Shown here: piece by piece, positions 46,624 to 59,746 of the stretch
How positions within the stretch are numbered: the stretch's first letter is position 1
Layout of the letters: every line of letters starts with the position of its first letter
Assembly (NCBI GenBank): GCA_000223315.2
Contig: AFUS01000005.1
Span: 533,229-597,228 of the forward strand
Length of the DNA: 64,000 bases
DNA from: Parvimonas sp. oral taxon 393 str. F0440
GTDB lineage: Bacteria > Bacillota > Clostridia > Tissierellales > Peptoniphilaceae
Reading direction: 5' to 3'
Position numbers and translations under genes: made by a program
The notes under the pieces: generated by a model
Seen by the model: only the letters and a program-made list of their open reading frames with translations
Told to the model about the DNA's origin: nothing
Database searches by the model: none

Positions 46624-47328
46624 ATCTAAATATTTCTTCTAATTCGCTATTTGTAATTTCTCGATACTCTCCAAGTTTAAGCTCTTCATCTAAATTCAAA
46701 TTTCCAATGCTCACTCTTTTTAGTTCTACAACTTCATTTCCTACGTATTCCAACATTCTCTTTACTTGATGGAATTTTCCTTCAGAAATTGTAAGGTAAA
46801 TTTCTCTTTTTGAAATTTCTTCAACCTTTGCATTTTCCGTTGTAAAGTCTTCTTTTTCAAAGTAAATTCCATTTTCAAGATTTTCAATTTGTTCCTTTGT
46901 AATATCATCTCTTAAAGTTACAAAATATTTTTATTTACTTTTTTCTTCGGATTTGTAACATTGTAGGAAAATTTCCCGTCATTTGTTAAAATCAAAAGAC
47001 CTGTTGTGTCTATATCAAGTCGTCCAACTGGAAACAATTCCATATTAGAGTATGGAAATTCTAATAAATCCAAAACTGTAGGAAGTTTTGAATCAAAGGT
47101 TGCACTGATATAGTCCTTAGGTTTATTCAACATCAAATAAGTAAATTCTTTATAAATTACAATTTCATCATCAAATAAAATTTCGTCTTTTTCAATATCA
47201 ACTTGAGTATTTGGACTTTTTTCAAATTTTCCATTAAGCTTTACTCTACAAGTTTTTAAATACTTTTTTATTTCACTTCTCGAACCAATTCCCATATGAC
47301 AGAGAAATCTATCAATTCTTATCTTCAT
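46622..47328 (-). CDS. RsuA-family 16S rRNA pseudouridine synthase, with apparent one-base frameshift
   Basis: N-terminal S4 domain (MKIRIDRFLCHMGIGSRSEI) and the catalytic segment ELFPVGRLDIDTTGLLILTN with the active-site Asp (RLD). As read, it stops with NKNIL and TAA at 46918. Adding one base to the T5 run at 46928-46932 restores KYFVTLRDDITKEQIENLENG and the rest (KREIYLTISEGKFHQVKRML, VVELKRVSIGNL), ending IFR with TAA at 46622-46624. Full length is then about 235 residues, normal for RsuA/RluB-type enzymes. GAGGT precedes the ATG. Decodes a pseudouridylation of the small subunit. Confidence 0.85.
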
Positions 47329-47418
47329 CTTACCTCACTATCAGCTTATTGCTATCCTTAATATTTTTGTATTTTAATGAATATTTTTCAAAAATGTATT
47401 TTAACTAAAACACACTTT

Positions 47419-48300
47419 CTATTTTCTTTTTCTTCTAAAGTCATTATTTAATGACAATAATAATACTGCTAAAACTATCAATCCGCAACCTATTACTTTA
47501 AAAATAGTCATAGATTCGTTAAGGAAAAATATCCCCAAAACTACACTTGTTATAGGTTCAAAAGTACAAAGTATTGAGGCTGTTGTAGCACCACAGTATT
47601 TAACCCCAAATTGTAAAAATGCATTTCCAAAAATTGAAGTTAAAAATGAAATTAAAATTGTAAGTCCCCAAGCCATTGGTGTAAGTCCAAAAGTAAGTTG
47701 CCCTGTAACTTTTCCAAGAACAAAAATCCCTACGATATTAAATAAACTGATATACAATGTACATTTAAAAGGATCCATATGTTTAAAACCACTTTTATCC
47801 AAATATACTAAGAATAAACTATATGTTACACCTGATAAAGCTGCCAAAAATATTCCGAATGTACTTCCTCCTGTAACATCATCAACCAACATCACAATCC
47901 CTATCATTGAAAAAATAAGTGCTGACATCTTCTTTAAAGTGACTTTTTCTTTAAAAAATAAAATACAAATAAAATAAACAACACAAGGATAGATAAAATG
48001 TATAGTAGTTGCCATACCGACAGAAATGTAATTATATGATCCATAAAGGGCTGTCGTAGTAATTCCTATCCCTAAGAAAGAAAGAGCAATAAAATGAAAA
48101 AATTCTCTTTTTGTAATCTTCATAGGAGTATGATTTTTTCTCATTCCAACATATAAAAACGGCAATCCTAAAAACGCTCTTAAAAATGTTAGAGTAATAG
48201 CATTGTTTCCTCCGGCATAAGTAAGTTTTGCAAGTATTGGCGTAAAGCCGAAAACAAATGCAGAAATAATTGTAAATATAATACCTTTAATAAAATTCAT
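47419..48300 (-). CDS. EamA/DMT family transporter
   Basis: 293 residues with ten hydrophobic segments arranged as two EamA repeats (repeat one begins FTIISAFVFGFTPILAKLTY; repeat two LAALSGVTYSLFLVYLDKSG). The conserved CTFEPITSVVLGIFFLNE near the C-terminus is typical. The substrate (often amino acids or metabolites, sometimes riboflavin or drugs) is not determinable. GGAGGAGG lies before the ATG and the NUDIX gene ends 17 bases upstream, so they form a unit. Confidence 0.83.
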   Translation of the reverse strand: MNFIKGIIFTIISAFVFGFTPILAKLTYAGGNNAITLTFLRAFLGLPFLYVGMRKNHTPMKITKREFFHFIALSFLGIGITTTALYGSYNYISVGMATTIHFIYPCVVYFICILFFKEKVTLKKMSALIFSMIGIVMLVDDVTGGSTFGIFLAALSGVTYSLFLVYLDKSGFKHMDPFKCTLYISLFNIVGIFVLGKVTGQLTFGLTPMAWGLTILISFLTSIFGNAFLQFGVKYCGATTASILCTFEPITSVVLGIFFLNESMTIFKVIGCGLIVLAVLLLSLNNDFRRKRK

Positions 48301-48317
48301 CTATACCTCCTCCTATA

Positions 48318-48782
48318 TTAGAAAAATATTTCAGATACAATTTCATCGTTTTGATTCCACTTTATCATCAATTCGGTATAATCATCATTTAAGTATAAAT
48401 CAAATATTTTATCTATGCTATAACTCTTTCCATCAGAATTTTTAAATTCTTCAACTCCCATCCAAAAGAGTTTTCCCTCGATATTATTTTCAATCAATTC
48501 TCCTGAAAAATCTTCAGTATAATATAAAAATCCTAACTCTCTCTTATTATTAATTTCATCAATCCAGCTGACAGTTCCTTTTAATTTTAAATTCCTTACA
48601 TTTAATCCGGTTTCTTCAAAAACTTCTCTAACACAGGAATCATATAGGACTTCTCCCGTTTCAACATGTCCTCCGACAAAAGTAAGACCTTCCCAACCAT
48701 GTTTCTTTACTTTATCCAAAATTAAAATTCTATCCTTATCTCTATCATAAATCATACACATATTTACTAAAATAGTTTCCAT
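48318..48782 (-). CDS. NUDIX hydrolase
   Basis: About 154 residues. The Nudix box is visible as GGHVETGEVLYDSCVREVFEETGLNV, with all conserved G/E residues. The N-terminal strand METILVNMCMIYDRDKDRIL and the phosphate contacts are as in MutT-like enzymes. The natural nucleotide substrate is not evident; the 8-oxo-dGTP-like class is one option. Start is the ATG preceded by GGAGG, not the ATG 11 codons upstream. Two genes, this and the EamA transporter, share an operon. Confidence 0.85.
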   Translation of the reverse strand: METILVNMCMIYDRDKDRILILDKVKKHGWEGLTFVGGHVETGEVLYDSCVREVFEETGLNVRNLKLKGTVSWIDEINNKRELGFLYYTEDFSGELIENNIEGKLFWMGVEEFKNSDGKSYSIDKIFDLYLNDDYTELMIKWNQNDEIVSEIFF

Positions 48783-48956
48783 AAATCCTCCAATAATATT
48801 ATGAAAAATAAACAATACTTTATTATTATATCATTTAATACAGCAAACACACAATACATAACTTTATTGAGATAATAAAAAGTTAAAAAATATTAAACTA
48901 CGTGATAAAAATTTCTTTATCTAACTCTATTAATAATTCTTCTAATAATACTAATG

Positions 48957-48987
48957 AAAAAATCCGACCATTCAGTCGGATTTATTT
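48957..48987 (-). terminator. Terminator after dacA and its operon
   Basis: AAATCCGAC-TGAATG-GTCGGATTT followed by T runs on the minus strand. Confidence 0.85.
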
Positions 48988-48995
48988 TAAAATAT

Positions 48996-50170
48996 TTATG
49001 GTAAAACAGTTTCTACAACTTCTAAAATTGTTGCGAAGAATCTTCCTACTCTGGTAAGTACTCCAGCCTTTGAATAGTCTTCTTTAGCAACTAAATCAAC
49101 TGTCGCAATTACTTCTTTGGAATTTTTAACTTGGATTTCTCCTACTTTATCTCCTTTTTTAAAGGTAATTTAACATCTCCGATATTAACTTCCGTTTCAT
49201 AATTTATTCCTTTCATTGAAACTCTGTCAACATCTTCTTTAACAACCAATTCTACATAACCTTGACTTGAAGATTTTAATTCAACTTTTTTCACAAATTT
49301 TCGTGAATCAATAATTTTTCTGGTCTCTATATTTTGTTTTGCATAGTTTAGCATATCTTTCATATATTGAGCCCTATCAGCTTTAGTTTTTGCTCCCATT
49401 AAAACGGAAATTATTCTAAATTCACTTTCGCCTTTTTTTATTTTCATTGTAGAAACTAAACAATATCCCGCTTCATCAGTATGTCCTGTCTTTAAACCGT
49501 CTACTCCTTCAACTTGTCCAACTAGAGGAATCGTACTTTCTTTTTTGAAATTTCTTGAAGGTTGTTCTAAAACCGTAGTTTTTGCATATTCTAAAACTTC
49601 AGGATATTTTTCAATTATAGCTTTTGAAAGTAGAAAAACATCTCTTGTTGACATTTTATTGTCTTGACCATTTTTCATAAGACCTGAAGCATTTGTAAAA
49701 GTAGAATTTTGAAGTCCAAGTTCCTTTGCCTTTTCGTTCATCATCGTTACAAATTTACTTTCAGTTTCTGCAATGGTTTCTGCAAGTGCTACAGCAGAAT
49801 CATTTCCTGAAACAATCATAAGCCCATCAAGTAAATCTTTAATACTGATTTGTTCTCCTGATTTTAAATCTAAACTTGAGCCTTCTTCTGAACTCGCATT
49901 TTTAGAAACTTTAACTTTATCTTCCATTTTTATTTTGCCTTCGGAAATACTTTCCTTAACTAAATAATAAGTCATAAGTTTTGAAATACTTGCTATTGAT
50001 AAAGGTTCATCTATATTTTCAGCAACAAATAAAGCTCCGGAGTTAGCATCCCCAATTAAAGATGCAGTAGTTTTATTTTCAATTCCAAATATTGCAAAAG
50101 ACTTTCCAGCCCCTACAAGACAAATTGAAAATATTAATACTAAACTAAGTAATGCTTTTTTAAATTTCAT
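48996..50170 (-). CDS. dacA: D-alanyl-D-alanine carboxypeptidase, PBP5/6 type, with apparent one-base frameshift
   Basis: Signal peptide ALLSLVLIFSICLVGAGKSFA then the penicillin-binding catalytic domain: SxxK in SIASISKLMT, SGN in VSGNDSAVALAE and KTG in LKTGHTDEAG. It trims the terminal D-Ala of peptidoglycan stem peptides outside the membrane. As read, it stops with KKEIK and TAG (49142). One extra base in the T6 run at 49155-49160 restores LKKGDKVGEIQVKN and continues to ATILEVVETVLP and TAA (48996-48998), which supplies the C-terminal domain and amphipathic anchor of the family. It is the last gene of the long operon. Confidence 0.9.
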
Positions 50171-50179
50171 AATACTCCC

Positions 50180-52632
<2,453 letters not shown>

Positions 52633-52641
52633 AACTACCTC

Positions 52642-53622
52642 CTATAATTTCATATTTTTACTAATTTTTTCTCTTAAATCAGAAGGTGGAAAAACAAAAA
52701 ACTTAAAATTCCCTCTAATTCTACTTGCAACTCTGGAATCATAGTATTCAGCTAAGTCATATTCAGAGAGATTTGAAGTTATAACTGTATTTAAACCCTT
52801 TTCGAATCTATAATCTAAAAGTGAACTTAAAAAACTGTTATTATTCTTATTGGAAATTTCATTTCCAAGGTCGTCAATCACTAAAAAATTTACATTCCTT
52901 ACAAAATCAATCCTATCTTGTAATTCTTTTTTATCTCTATAAAAGCTGTAACTATAATTTGCCATAAGTTCAAAAAATTCCGTAGCAGTTATAAAACATG
53001 CCCTTTTTCCCTTATCTAAGAGATAATTTACCATTGAAGATGCAAAATATGTCTTTCCTGCACCGCTTTTGCCATAAAAGAATATTCCATAATCTTTAAT
53101 TTTAAGATTATCACAATAATCTTTTGAAAAATTTATAAGTTTTTCAATATATTCTCTGGAATTTACAAGTCTATTAACATGTTCAAAATTGCCTTCAAAT
53201 AGAGAAAAATCAAAATTAGAAAAATTTTGTTCTCTTTTCTTATTTGAAAATCCGCTCTCTAAAACTCTATCATCAACTAAGTCTTTCATTATACAACTAC
53301 AAACGGAGCCATTATAATATCCTGTATCTTTACATTTTTCACAAACATAATATTTATTCAAATATTCTTTTGAAAATCCATTTTTTAAAAGTAGTTCATC
53401 AATGCTTTTTTCAATTTTTTCAAATTCTACTCTATCTTTTGAACAATCCAAATTTAAAAGTGTGGACTTCATAATTTTAGTTGCTAATTCATTTTTCTTC
53501 GATATTAAATTTTCAATATTTTCAATAGAAGAATAAAGCTCTCTTCTTCTTTCTTCTTTTATTTTCTCTCTTAATAAAGGTCTTTTACTAAGACTTTTTA
53601 AAACTAATTCATCTAAATTCAT
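52642..53622 (-). CDS. dnaI: DnaI/DnaC-type replicative helicase loader
   Basis: 326 residues. Walker A FFYGKSGAGKTYFASSMV, Walker B NFLVIDDLG, sensor/Arg finger region at LLDYRFEKGLNTVITSNLS and SRIRGNFKFFVF. A Cys-rich segment CEKCKDTGYYNGSVCSCIM gives a zinc-binding N-terminal domain as in DnaI. It loads the DnaB hexamer at origins. It is two bases behind the dnaD-like gene; both sit next to dnaB, supporting the role. Confidence 0.92.
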   Translation of the reverse strand: MNLDELVLKSLSKRPLLREKIKEERRRELYSSIENIENLISKKNELATKIMKSTLLNLDCSKDRVEFEKIEKSIDELLLKNGFSKEYLNKYYVCEKCKDTGYYNGSVCSCIMKDLVDDRVLESGFSNKKREQNFSNFDFSLFEGNFEHVNRLVNSREYIEKLINFSKDYCDNLKIKDYGIFFYGKSGAGKTYFASSMVNYLLDKGKRACFITATEFFELMANYSYSFYRDKKELQDRIDFVRNVNFLVIDDLGNEISNKNNNSFLSSLLDYRFEKGLNTVITSNLSEYDLAEYYDSRVASRIRGNFKFFVFPPSDLREKISKNMKL

Positions 53623-53624
53623 AA

Positions 53625-54380
53625 TTAATACCTATCGAGCAATTGTGATGTTGCTGAATTTTCATCGTTTTTCATTTTTTCTCTTTTTTCTTCTTCTGTT
53701 AATATATGTTCTTTTTCTATATATTTCTTAGTATTTTTACTATATCTTTTAATTTTATTTTTGTCTTTATTTTCAAGAAAACATTTCAAATCTTCAACTG
53801 TTGAAATATTATTATCTCTCTTCCAAACTCTTAAAATTCCGATAATATAATCTACCGACATACTTTTTCCAATGCTTTTGGCATACTCATAAGCCTTATA
53901 AACCAAATCCATACCATGTCCGGTTTCTTCAATATGTGAAATAATTTTAGTTATCTCATAAGGCTTTAAACTTAAACCGGTAATTTCTTCAATTTTTTCA
54001 AAATACTCTCTATTGTCAATCATCGGTTTTTCTTTTTCTTCTTCTACATTATCATCATAGATGCCACCGGCATATAGTGCAAAATTGTTTACAAATTCTA
54101 TTTTTTCTACACATCCATCTTCGTTCAAAGAATAGTCCAATAGTTGATTATTTTTCCAATATTTCAGAGCATTCATAATTTGAACTTTAGAAAATCTAAG
54201 CTCCTCTGCTATAGAGTCTATTGTCAATTCACTCTTATATGAGCCGAAAAGTCTTTTATATAAAAATAAATAAACTTTTAGCGAAATCTCATCAGCGATT
54301 GGCAAGTAGTTATCCAAAAACATATTTTCAATAGGAGTTACTCCGGGTTGAATTATTGACTTTTTAAAACTTATTTCCAC
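53625..54380 (-). CDS. DnaD/DnaB-like replication initiation protein
   Basis: 251 residues. The N-terminal winged-helix (LPIADEISLKVYLFLYKRLF, LTIDSIAEELRFSKVQIMNAL) and a C-terminal DnaD domain (EKIEEITGLSLKPYEITKI, YAKSIGKSMSVDYIIGILRVWK) are visible, as in the replication restart and initiation proteins of low-GC Gram-positives. Starts GTG with upstream AAAGGTGGG. Overlaps the acetyltransferase gene by 17 bases. Acts with DnaI to recruit the DnaB helicase. Confidence 0.85.
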   Translation of the reverse strand: MEISFKKSIIQPGVTPIENMFLDNYLPIADEISLKVYLFLYKRLFGSYKSELTIDSIAEELRFSKVQIMNALKYWKNNQLLDYSLNEDGCVEKIEFVNNFALYAGGIYDDNVEEEKEKPMIDNREYFEKIEEITGLSLKPYEITKIISHIEETGHGMDLVYKAYEYAKSIGKSMSVDYIIGILRVWKRDNNISTVEDLKCFLENKDKNKIKRYSKNTKKYIEKEHILTEEEKREKMKNDENSATSQLLDRY

Positions 54381-54975
54381 TCCTATCCCACCTTTCTAAA
54401 AATTTTAATCTATCTAATTTCATCGTGAAAATTTTGGAATAAATTATTCCGCTTTTTTCTTCAAAATATTCCTTTGTTTCTTCATATCTCTTTAAATTTT
54501 GCATTTTTTGAACTTCAAAATCCCCAAGAAATTCACTTATCTTCTCAAAACCGACTTTTTCATAGAGTTTTATAGCTCTCTGATTAAAGGCATTTACATT
54601 TAACCAAATAGAATATTTGTCGAAATTTTCAAAATAATATTCTAAAAATATTCTTAACGATTTAAAACCATAACCTTTTGAACAAAACTTTTCATCAAAA
54701 CTAAGGGATAATTCAAAATTACTGTTCAAAAAACTTATTCTACTGATAGAAATATATCCTATCATAATATCTTTTAAGAAAACTGCAAAATAATTATTCT
54801 TCTTTGATTTAATTTTCTTTTCCCAATTTTTTAAATCTGATTCTGTCAAAAAACAAAGATTATAATCGGTAAGCAAAATATCATCATAGGGAGAGAAATT
54901 TTTAAAACTCTTTAAATAATTCTTTTCAAATTTTTTAATTTTAATATCACCATCTTCAATTAAAAAATTATCCAT
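54364..54975 (-). CDS. GNAT family N-acetyltransferase within the replication operon
   Basis: About 203 residues. The AcCoA-binding part reads EKFCSKGYGFKSLRIFLEYY, with the C-terminal NAFNQRAIKLYEKVGFEKIS. The start is the ATG (54973-54975) with AAGGAG upstream; 35 extra residues from the earlier ATG would overlap dnaB and lack a ribosome site. The substrate is unknown. It sits between dnaB and the dnaD-like gene with overlaps on both sides, an unusual partner for a replication operon. Confidence 0.8.
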   Translation of the reverse strand: MDNFLIEDGDIKIKKFEKNYLKSFKNFSPYDDILLTDYNLCFLTESDLKNWEKKIKSKKNNYFAVFLKDIMIGYISISRISFLNSNFELSLSFDEKFCSKGYGFKSLRIFLEYYFENFDKYSIWLNVNAFNQRAIKLYEKVGFEKISEFLGDFEVQKMQNLKRYEETKEYFEEKSGIIYSKIFTMKLDRLKFLERWDRSGNKF

Positions 54976-56290
54976 TAAAAAGCTCCTTATCCCTATCAGT
55001 TTGTAAATCAATAAATCTGGTACATTCCTTAATAAAGTTAAGTTCAACAGTTCCTGTTTCCCCATTTCTATGCTTTGCAATAATCAATTCAATTTGATTT
55101 TTAACTTCCGCTTCTTCATTTTGATAATCTTCTCTATAAAGTAAAATTACAACGTCAGCATCCTGTTCTATCGCACCTGATTCTCTTAAGTCACTAAGTT
55201 TAGGTTTTCTTCCGCTCTTTTCACTATCACGAGATAATTGACTCAATGCCAAAATAGGAACGTCCAATTCCTTTGCCAAGGCTTTTAAATTTCTGGAAAT
55301 CGTAGAAATTTCCTGTTGTCTATTTTCATTTCTACCTTCAGAAGTCATAAGTTGTAAATAGTCTATCATAATAAAGTCAAGACCGCCGTCAGCCTTAAGT
55401 CTTCTACATTTGCTTCTAAGCTCCGTTATGGAAATACCGGCAGTATCATCCATATAAATAGATTTTCCTGCAATTAGGGAACTGGCTTCAAAAATATCAT
55501 CCCATTCACTTATTTCACCACTTATCAATTGTTTCAAATTTACAAGAGAAAGAGAACTTAACATTCTTTGAGCTAATTGTGTTTTACTCATTTCCAAAGA
55601 AAAAATTGCAACTCTAAAATCTTTTTGTGCTGCATTTAAAGCGATATTCACAGCTAAAGCAGTTTTACCAACGGAAGGTCTTGCAGCGAGTAAAATTAAA
55701 TCTTTTCTTTGCATTCCAAGCAAAACTCTGTCCAAATCGGCAAAGCCTGTAGGAATACCGGTTACTGAACCTTTATTTTTACTTCTTTTATCCAGTATAT
55801 CTATAAGTTCTGTAAGTGTATCTTTTATATGAGTAAGTCCCGTTCTATTTTCATTTTGAGATAATTCAAAAATTTGACTCTCAACTGATTTTAAAACTTT
55901 GTCATAATCTTCATTTTTATAAGCTCTATCTTTTATATTATCCAGAATAAAAAGTAAATTTCTGGTATCAGCCTTATCTTTTACAATTTTACAGTAATTT
56001 TCAATATTTGATGAAAAAGCTACTGTATTTACAATTTCAACAACTCCTACAATTCCATTGTTGGCTTCAGTATCAAAGCCCATTGCTTCCATTTTATTGA
56101 TTACTGTAAGAGGATCGACATTTGTATTTTCTCTTGATAATTCCAAGATTGAACTGAATATATCTTTATGCCAACCTAAATAAAAATCTTGTCTCTTTAA
56201 TTTTTCAAAAACATATTCCCTTTTATTTGGCTCTGTAATCATTATCGACAAGACGCATTTTTCAGCTTCTAAGTCGTAAATATTATGCAT
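54968..56290 (-). CDS. dnaB: Replicative DNA helicase
   Basis: 440 residues. N-terminal DnaB domain (EAEKCVLSIMITEPNKREYV), linker, and a RecA-like ATPase: Walker A LAARPSVGKTALAVNIAL, Walker B FIMIDYLQLM, and the arginine-finger region RESGAIEQDADVVILLYRED. Unwinds the fork as a hexamer. Follows rplI by three bases. Confidence 0.96.
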   Translation of the reverse strand: MHNIYDLEAEKCVLSIMITEPNKREYVFEKLKRQDFYLGWHKDIFSSILELSRENTNVDPLTVINKMEAMGFDTEANNGIVGVVEIVNTVAFSSNIENYCKIVKDKADTRNLLFILDNIKDRAYKNEDYDKVLKSVESQIFELSQNENRTGLTHIKDTLTELIDILDKRSKNKGSVTGIPTGFADLDRVLLGMQRKDLILLAARPSVGKTALAVNIALNAAQKDFRVAIFSLEMSKTQLAQRMLSSLSLVNLKQLISGEISEWDDIFEASSLIAGKSIYMDDTAGISITELRSKCRRLKADGGLDFIMIDYLQLMTSEGRNENRQQEISTISRNLKALAKELDVPILALSQLSRDSEKSGRKPKLSDLRESGAIEQDADVVILLYREDYQNEEAEVKNQIELIIAKHRNGETGTVELNFIKECTRFIDLQTDRDKELFNG

Positions 56291-56293
56291 AAA

Positions 56294-56740
56294 TTACTCC
56301 TTTTCAATAGAAACTTTAACCGTTGCAACTATTTCAGGATAAACCCTAACAGGCACAGTCAAAGTGCAAAGTGATTTTATATTTTCCTTTAATTCTATTT
56401 TTCTTTTATCAATTTCAATTTTATGTTGTTTCTTCAAAGCATCACTGATGTCTTGAGAAGTTATCGAACCAAATAGTTTATCACCATTTCCTGTTTTAGT
56501 CTTTATAACAACTTCTAATTTTTCTAAAACATCTTTTAACTCTTTTGCATTTTTTATATTTTCAGCTTCAATTCTCTTTAATTCAGCTTGTTCTTTTTCC
56601 CAAATTTCAAGATTTTCTTTAGTAGCTTCTTTAGCCAATCCATTTGGAATTAAAAAATTTCTTGCATAACCTGTCTTAGCATTAACAAGTTCTCCTGCTT
56701 TCCCAAAACTCTTTACATCTTTAATTAAAATTACTTTCAT
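56294..56740 (-). CDS. rplI: Large subunit ribosomal protein bL9
   Basis: 148 residues. N-terminal domain [20 protein letters not shown] with [18 protein letters not shown], a long helix and the C-terminal domain [19 protein letters not shown]. The ATG overlaps the end of gdpP by 20 bases. gdpP-rplI-dnaB is a conserved order in Firmicutes. Confidence 0.96.
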   Translation of the reverse strand: MKVILIKDVKSFGKAGELVNAKTGYARNFLIPNGLAKEATKENLEIWEKEQAELKRIEAENIKNAKELKDVLEKLEVVIKTKTGNGDKLFGSITSQDISDALKKQHKIEIDKRKIELKENIKSLCTLTVPVRVYPEIVATVKVSIEKE

Positions 56741-58718
56741 CTATATCTTCCTCCAATAAATATTCATCTATAGCTTTCTTTAATCTCTCAATTGCTTCAT
56801 CCATAGAACAATCAAGTCTTGCTCCGGCAGAAGTATAATGTCCTCCACCACCTATTTTTTCTAAAATTAATTGAACTGAAATTTTACCAAGACTTCTTCC
56901 ACTTATATGGATTTGTCCTGAAACTCTAGTTAAAACAAAACTGCATTCTATATCTAAAACGCCAAGCAAATCGTCTGCAGCCTGTGCCGCAATTAACATT
57001 GACTCCTCAATTTCTTCAGGAAAAACTCCAATACAAATGTAATTTCTATATGAAATCGCGTTAGATAAAACATTTGATTTTAATTTAATTGTATTGAAAT
57101 TATCTTTGAAAAGATGTTTAACTGCAATACTGTCAGCTCCAAAACGTTTCAAGAATGACGCCATTTCAAAAGTTCTTACTCCTGTTTGATAATAGAAATT
57201 TTTAGTATCTACTACAATTCCGGCAAGTAAAGCTTCTGCAATTAATTTATCCAAATCAATTTTTTCAAACATATAATAAATTATTTCAGTTACAAGTTCA
57301 CAAGCGGATGATGCATAAGGCTCAAGATAAGTCAGCATTGAATTTTCAACAAAATCTTTTCCGATTCTATGATGATCTACTACAACAATTTTTGAAGTAA
57401 CATCTAATAAATATGGTGCTTCTGTTGAAAGTTTTCTGGAATTATCAACCAAAATAACTAAACTTGTATCTCTACAAATATCATAAGCTTTTTCGGGAGA
57501 AATCATCATATCAATATATTCAGGATTCCCAACTCTAACTCTGTCATACACATTTCTAATTGTAATAGGAACATCTTCTAAAACCATATAGCAATCTTTC
57601 TTCAATTCCTTACAAATTGCCATTACTCCAAGTCCCGCTCCAAAACAGTCCATATCAGGATTCTTATGTCCCATTACAAAAACTTCTGAAGATTCTCTTA
57701 TTATACCTTCAAGTGCTTGAGAAATAACCCTTGCCTTTACCTTATTTCTTTCTACACCTTTACTATTTTTACCACCGAAAAATTCTAAATCTTCTCCATT
57801 TTTAAAGACAATTTGTGCTCCTCCACGTCCTAATGCCATATCAAGAGCAGTTAAAGCTTCCTTATATCTTTCAAAAGGATTATTTCCTCCAAGTCCAACC
57901 CCTATACTTAAAGTCGGCTTTATTTTCCCGGAAACTTCTATAGCTTTTAATTTTTCCATTACACTGAATTTATCATTTTTAATTTTTCGTAAAATTGAAT
58001 TATTTGATATAATAATGTATTTTCCTGAATCATACTTTCTGACAATTGCACCTAAACTTGAGAAATAGCTTATTATAGTCTTATCCATTTCAGCAAGTAA
58101 CAAAGTTCTAAAATCTTCTTTAGTATTACTTCTTACATCCTCATAATTATCAATATAAACTAAAATTGAATTTAAAGTTTCATCTTCATATTGCTTTTCA
58201 AGTTTTGAAAATTCTAAATTGTCTATTAAATAAATAATTACATTTACATCGCCATTATCTTCATCTTTTACTACATTATAATAAACAATATAATTAAATT
58301 TTTCTGTTTCCCAACTTGCTTTTCCGGAACCCTCTTTTAAAACTTCAGCAATATCAAAATTTGAAATTTCTGAATTTATATCAATTCCTACAATATCTTG
58401 TCCTGAAAAAAGTGCTGAAAATTCCGGACTATACCATTTAACTCTACCTTTATTATTCAATACAGCTACAGGAAATGGCATCTTATAAACAACTTCACTT
58501 GCAATATTATCTAGAGAATCTCTATATCGATTTACATCATTTTCATATTCCACATTTTTATTCTTTACATAATATAAAATTAAAACAAATGAAATCAAAG
58601 TTAATAAAAAGGATATAATCCCAAATATAAATTGAAAATAAAGTACAAAAGCCGAAATTATCATCATAAATAAAAATAAAACATAAAAATCTGATAATTT
58701 AACTAATTTCTTTCCCAT
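56721..58718 (-). CDS. gdpP: Cyclic-di-AMP phosphodiesterase
   Basis: 665 residues: two N-terminal transmembrane helices, a PAS-like domain ([20 protein letters not shown]), a degenerate GGDEF domain ([18 protein letters not shown]; the GGDEF motif itself is lost) and a C-terminal DHH-DHHA1 phosphodiesterase with [30 protein letters not shown] and [13 protein letters not shown]. It hydrolyses c-di-AMP, affecting wall homeostasis and beta-lactam tolerance. It follows the DUF2232 gene with a 16-base overlap once that gene is restored. Confidence 0.95.
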   Translation of the reverse strand: MGKKLVKLSDFYVLFLFMMIISAFVLYFQFIFGIISFLLTLISFVLILYYVKNKNVEYENDVNRYRDSLDNIASEVVYKMPFPVAVLNNKGRVKWYSPEFSALFSGQDIVGIDINSEISNFDIAEVLKEGSGKASWETEKFNYIVYYNVVKDEDNGDVNVIIYLIDNLEFSKLEKQYEDETLNSILVYIDNYEDVRSNTKEDFRTLLLAEMDKTIISYFSSLGAIVRKYDSGKYIIISNNSILRKIKNDKFSVMEKLKAIEVSGKIKPTLSIGVGLGGNNPFERYKEALTALDMALGRGGAQIVFKNGEDLEFFGGKNSKGVERNKVKARVISQALEGIIRESSEVFVMGHKNPDMDCFGAGLGVMAICKELKKDCYMVLEDVPITIRNVYDRVRVGNPEYIDMMISPEKAYDICRDTSLVILVDNSRKLSTEAPYLLDVTSKIVVVDHHRIGKDFVENSMLTYLEPYASSACELVTEIIYYMFEKIDLDKLIAEALLAGIVVDTKNFYYQTGVRTFEMASFLKRFGADSIAVKHLFKDNFNTIKLKSNVLSNAISYRNYICIGVFPEEIEESMLIAAQAADDLLGVLDIECSFVLTRVSGQIHISGRSLGKISVQLILEKIGGGGHYTSAGARLDCSMDEAIERLKKAIDEYLLEEDIDESNFN

Positions 58719-59559
58719 TTCACACCTCGCTTAATTGAACTATAAATTCCATAAATAAAATATACTGAATAAATAATAGCAAAAAATATTGAAATAAAAC
58801 TTAGAATATTTGCCACTATTTTATTTGTTTTTTACTTAGTAATGCATTTAACTTTATAAAACCTTGAACTATCATAATACTAATAAATGCTATAAGTAAA
58901 TTTAAGCAAATCAAATAAACCTCATAAAATTTTTCTACACCATTAATATTTACAAAAATCATTACAGCTAAAATTGCTATACTGAAAAATGCAAACTTAA
59001 AATCAAATGGTGTTATGAAATCATCTGAATTTCTATCAAATTTATATACTCTTTTAGATAAAAACGAATAACCCAAAGCACAAAATATAAAAGAAATTCC
59101 AAAAGAAACTGAAGGATAAATCGTCATCATTTTATTTACAAAAACTTCAACACTTTCTATATTTAAAACTTCTTTATAATTAGGATAAGATTCTAAAAAT
59201 TCAGTCATAACTTTTAAAAATGTTTCATAAGAATTTGCATTTAATTTTAAAAGCATGAAATCACTTACTATAAGAATAGTCATAGCAAGAGAGCTTCCAA
59301 GTAAAATAACATATCCGTCTTTATTGGCATCCATACCTTTTATCATTATAAAAGAAATAAAAATAGGTATTAATGAAGTAAAATTCCCCAAAACAAATAA
59401 AGATAACACGAAAAACAGTCCGGAGAATAAAACATAAGTCCTAAAGTTCGATTTCTTATATAAAATAACCATGGGCACAAAACTTAATAAATTTAAAATA
59501 GGAAATAAAATCATTCCTACAGCTAAAAAATAATATAAAAATACTTTTCTATCTTGCAT
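58703..59559 (-). CDS. DUF2232 (YybS-type) membrane protein, with apparent one-base frameshift
   Basis: The frame as given ends at TAG (58816) after SKKQIK. Adding one base to the T6 run at 58828-58833 restores SKKTNKIVANILSFISIFFA and a last membrane helix, ending GVKWERN with TAG at 58703-58705. The restored 285 residues have about seven or eight helices, matching DUF2232/YybS, whose gene commonly precedes gdpP in Firmicutes. The function is unknown. Start AGAGGT-ATG. First gene of the operon. Confidence 0.82.
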
Positions 59560-59706
59560 TTTATACCTCTATATCAAAATCATTTTTTAATAAAATATTC
59601 CTCAATGCTTTATGAAAAATCTATATTTATTTCAAGGCATAAAGGTACTTTTATTATATCATATTTCTGATTATAAATAAATGCGTTGTAAATTTAATTT
59701 TGGAAA

Positions 59707-59741
59707 AGAAAAACAGCAATCAATTTGAATTGCTGTTTTAA
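59707..59741 (-). terminator. Terminator after the acetyltransferase gene
   Basis: AAAACAGCAATTCAAATTGATTGCTGTTTTTC: an AACAGCAAT/ATTGCTGTT stem with T runs on the minus strand. Confidence 0.75.
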
Positions 59742-59746
59742 AAATT

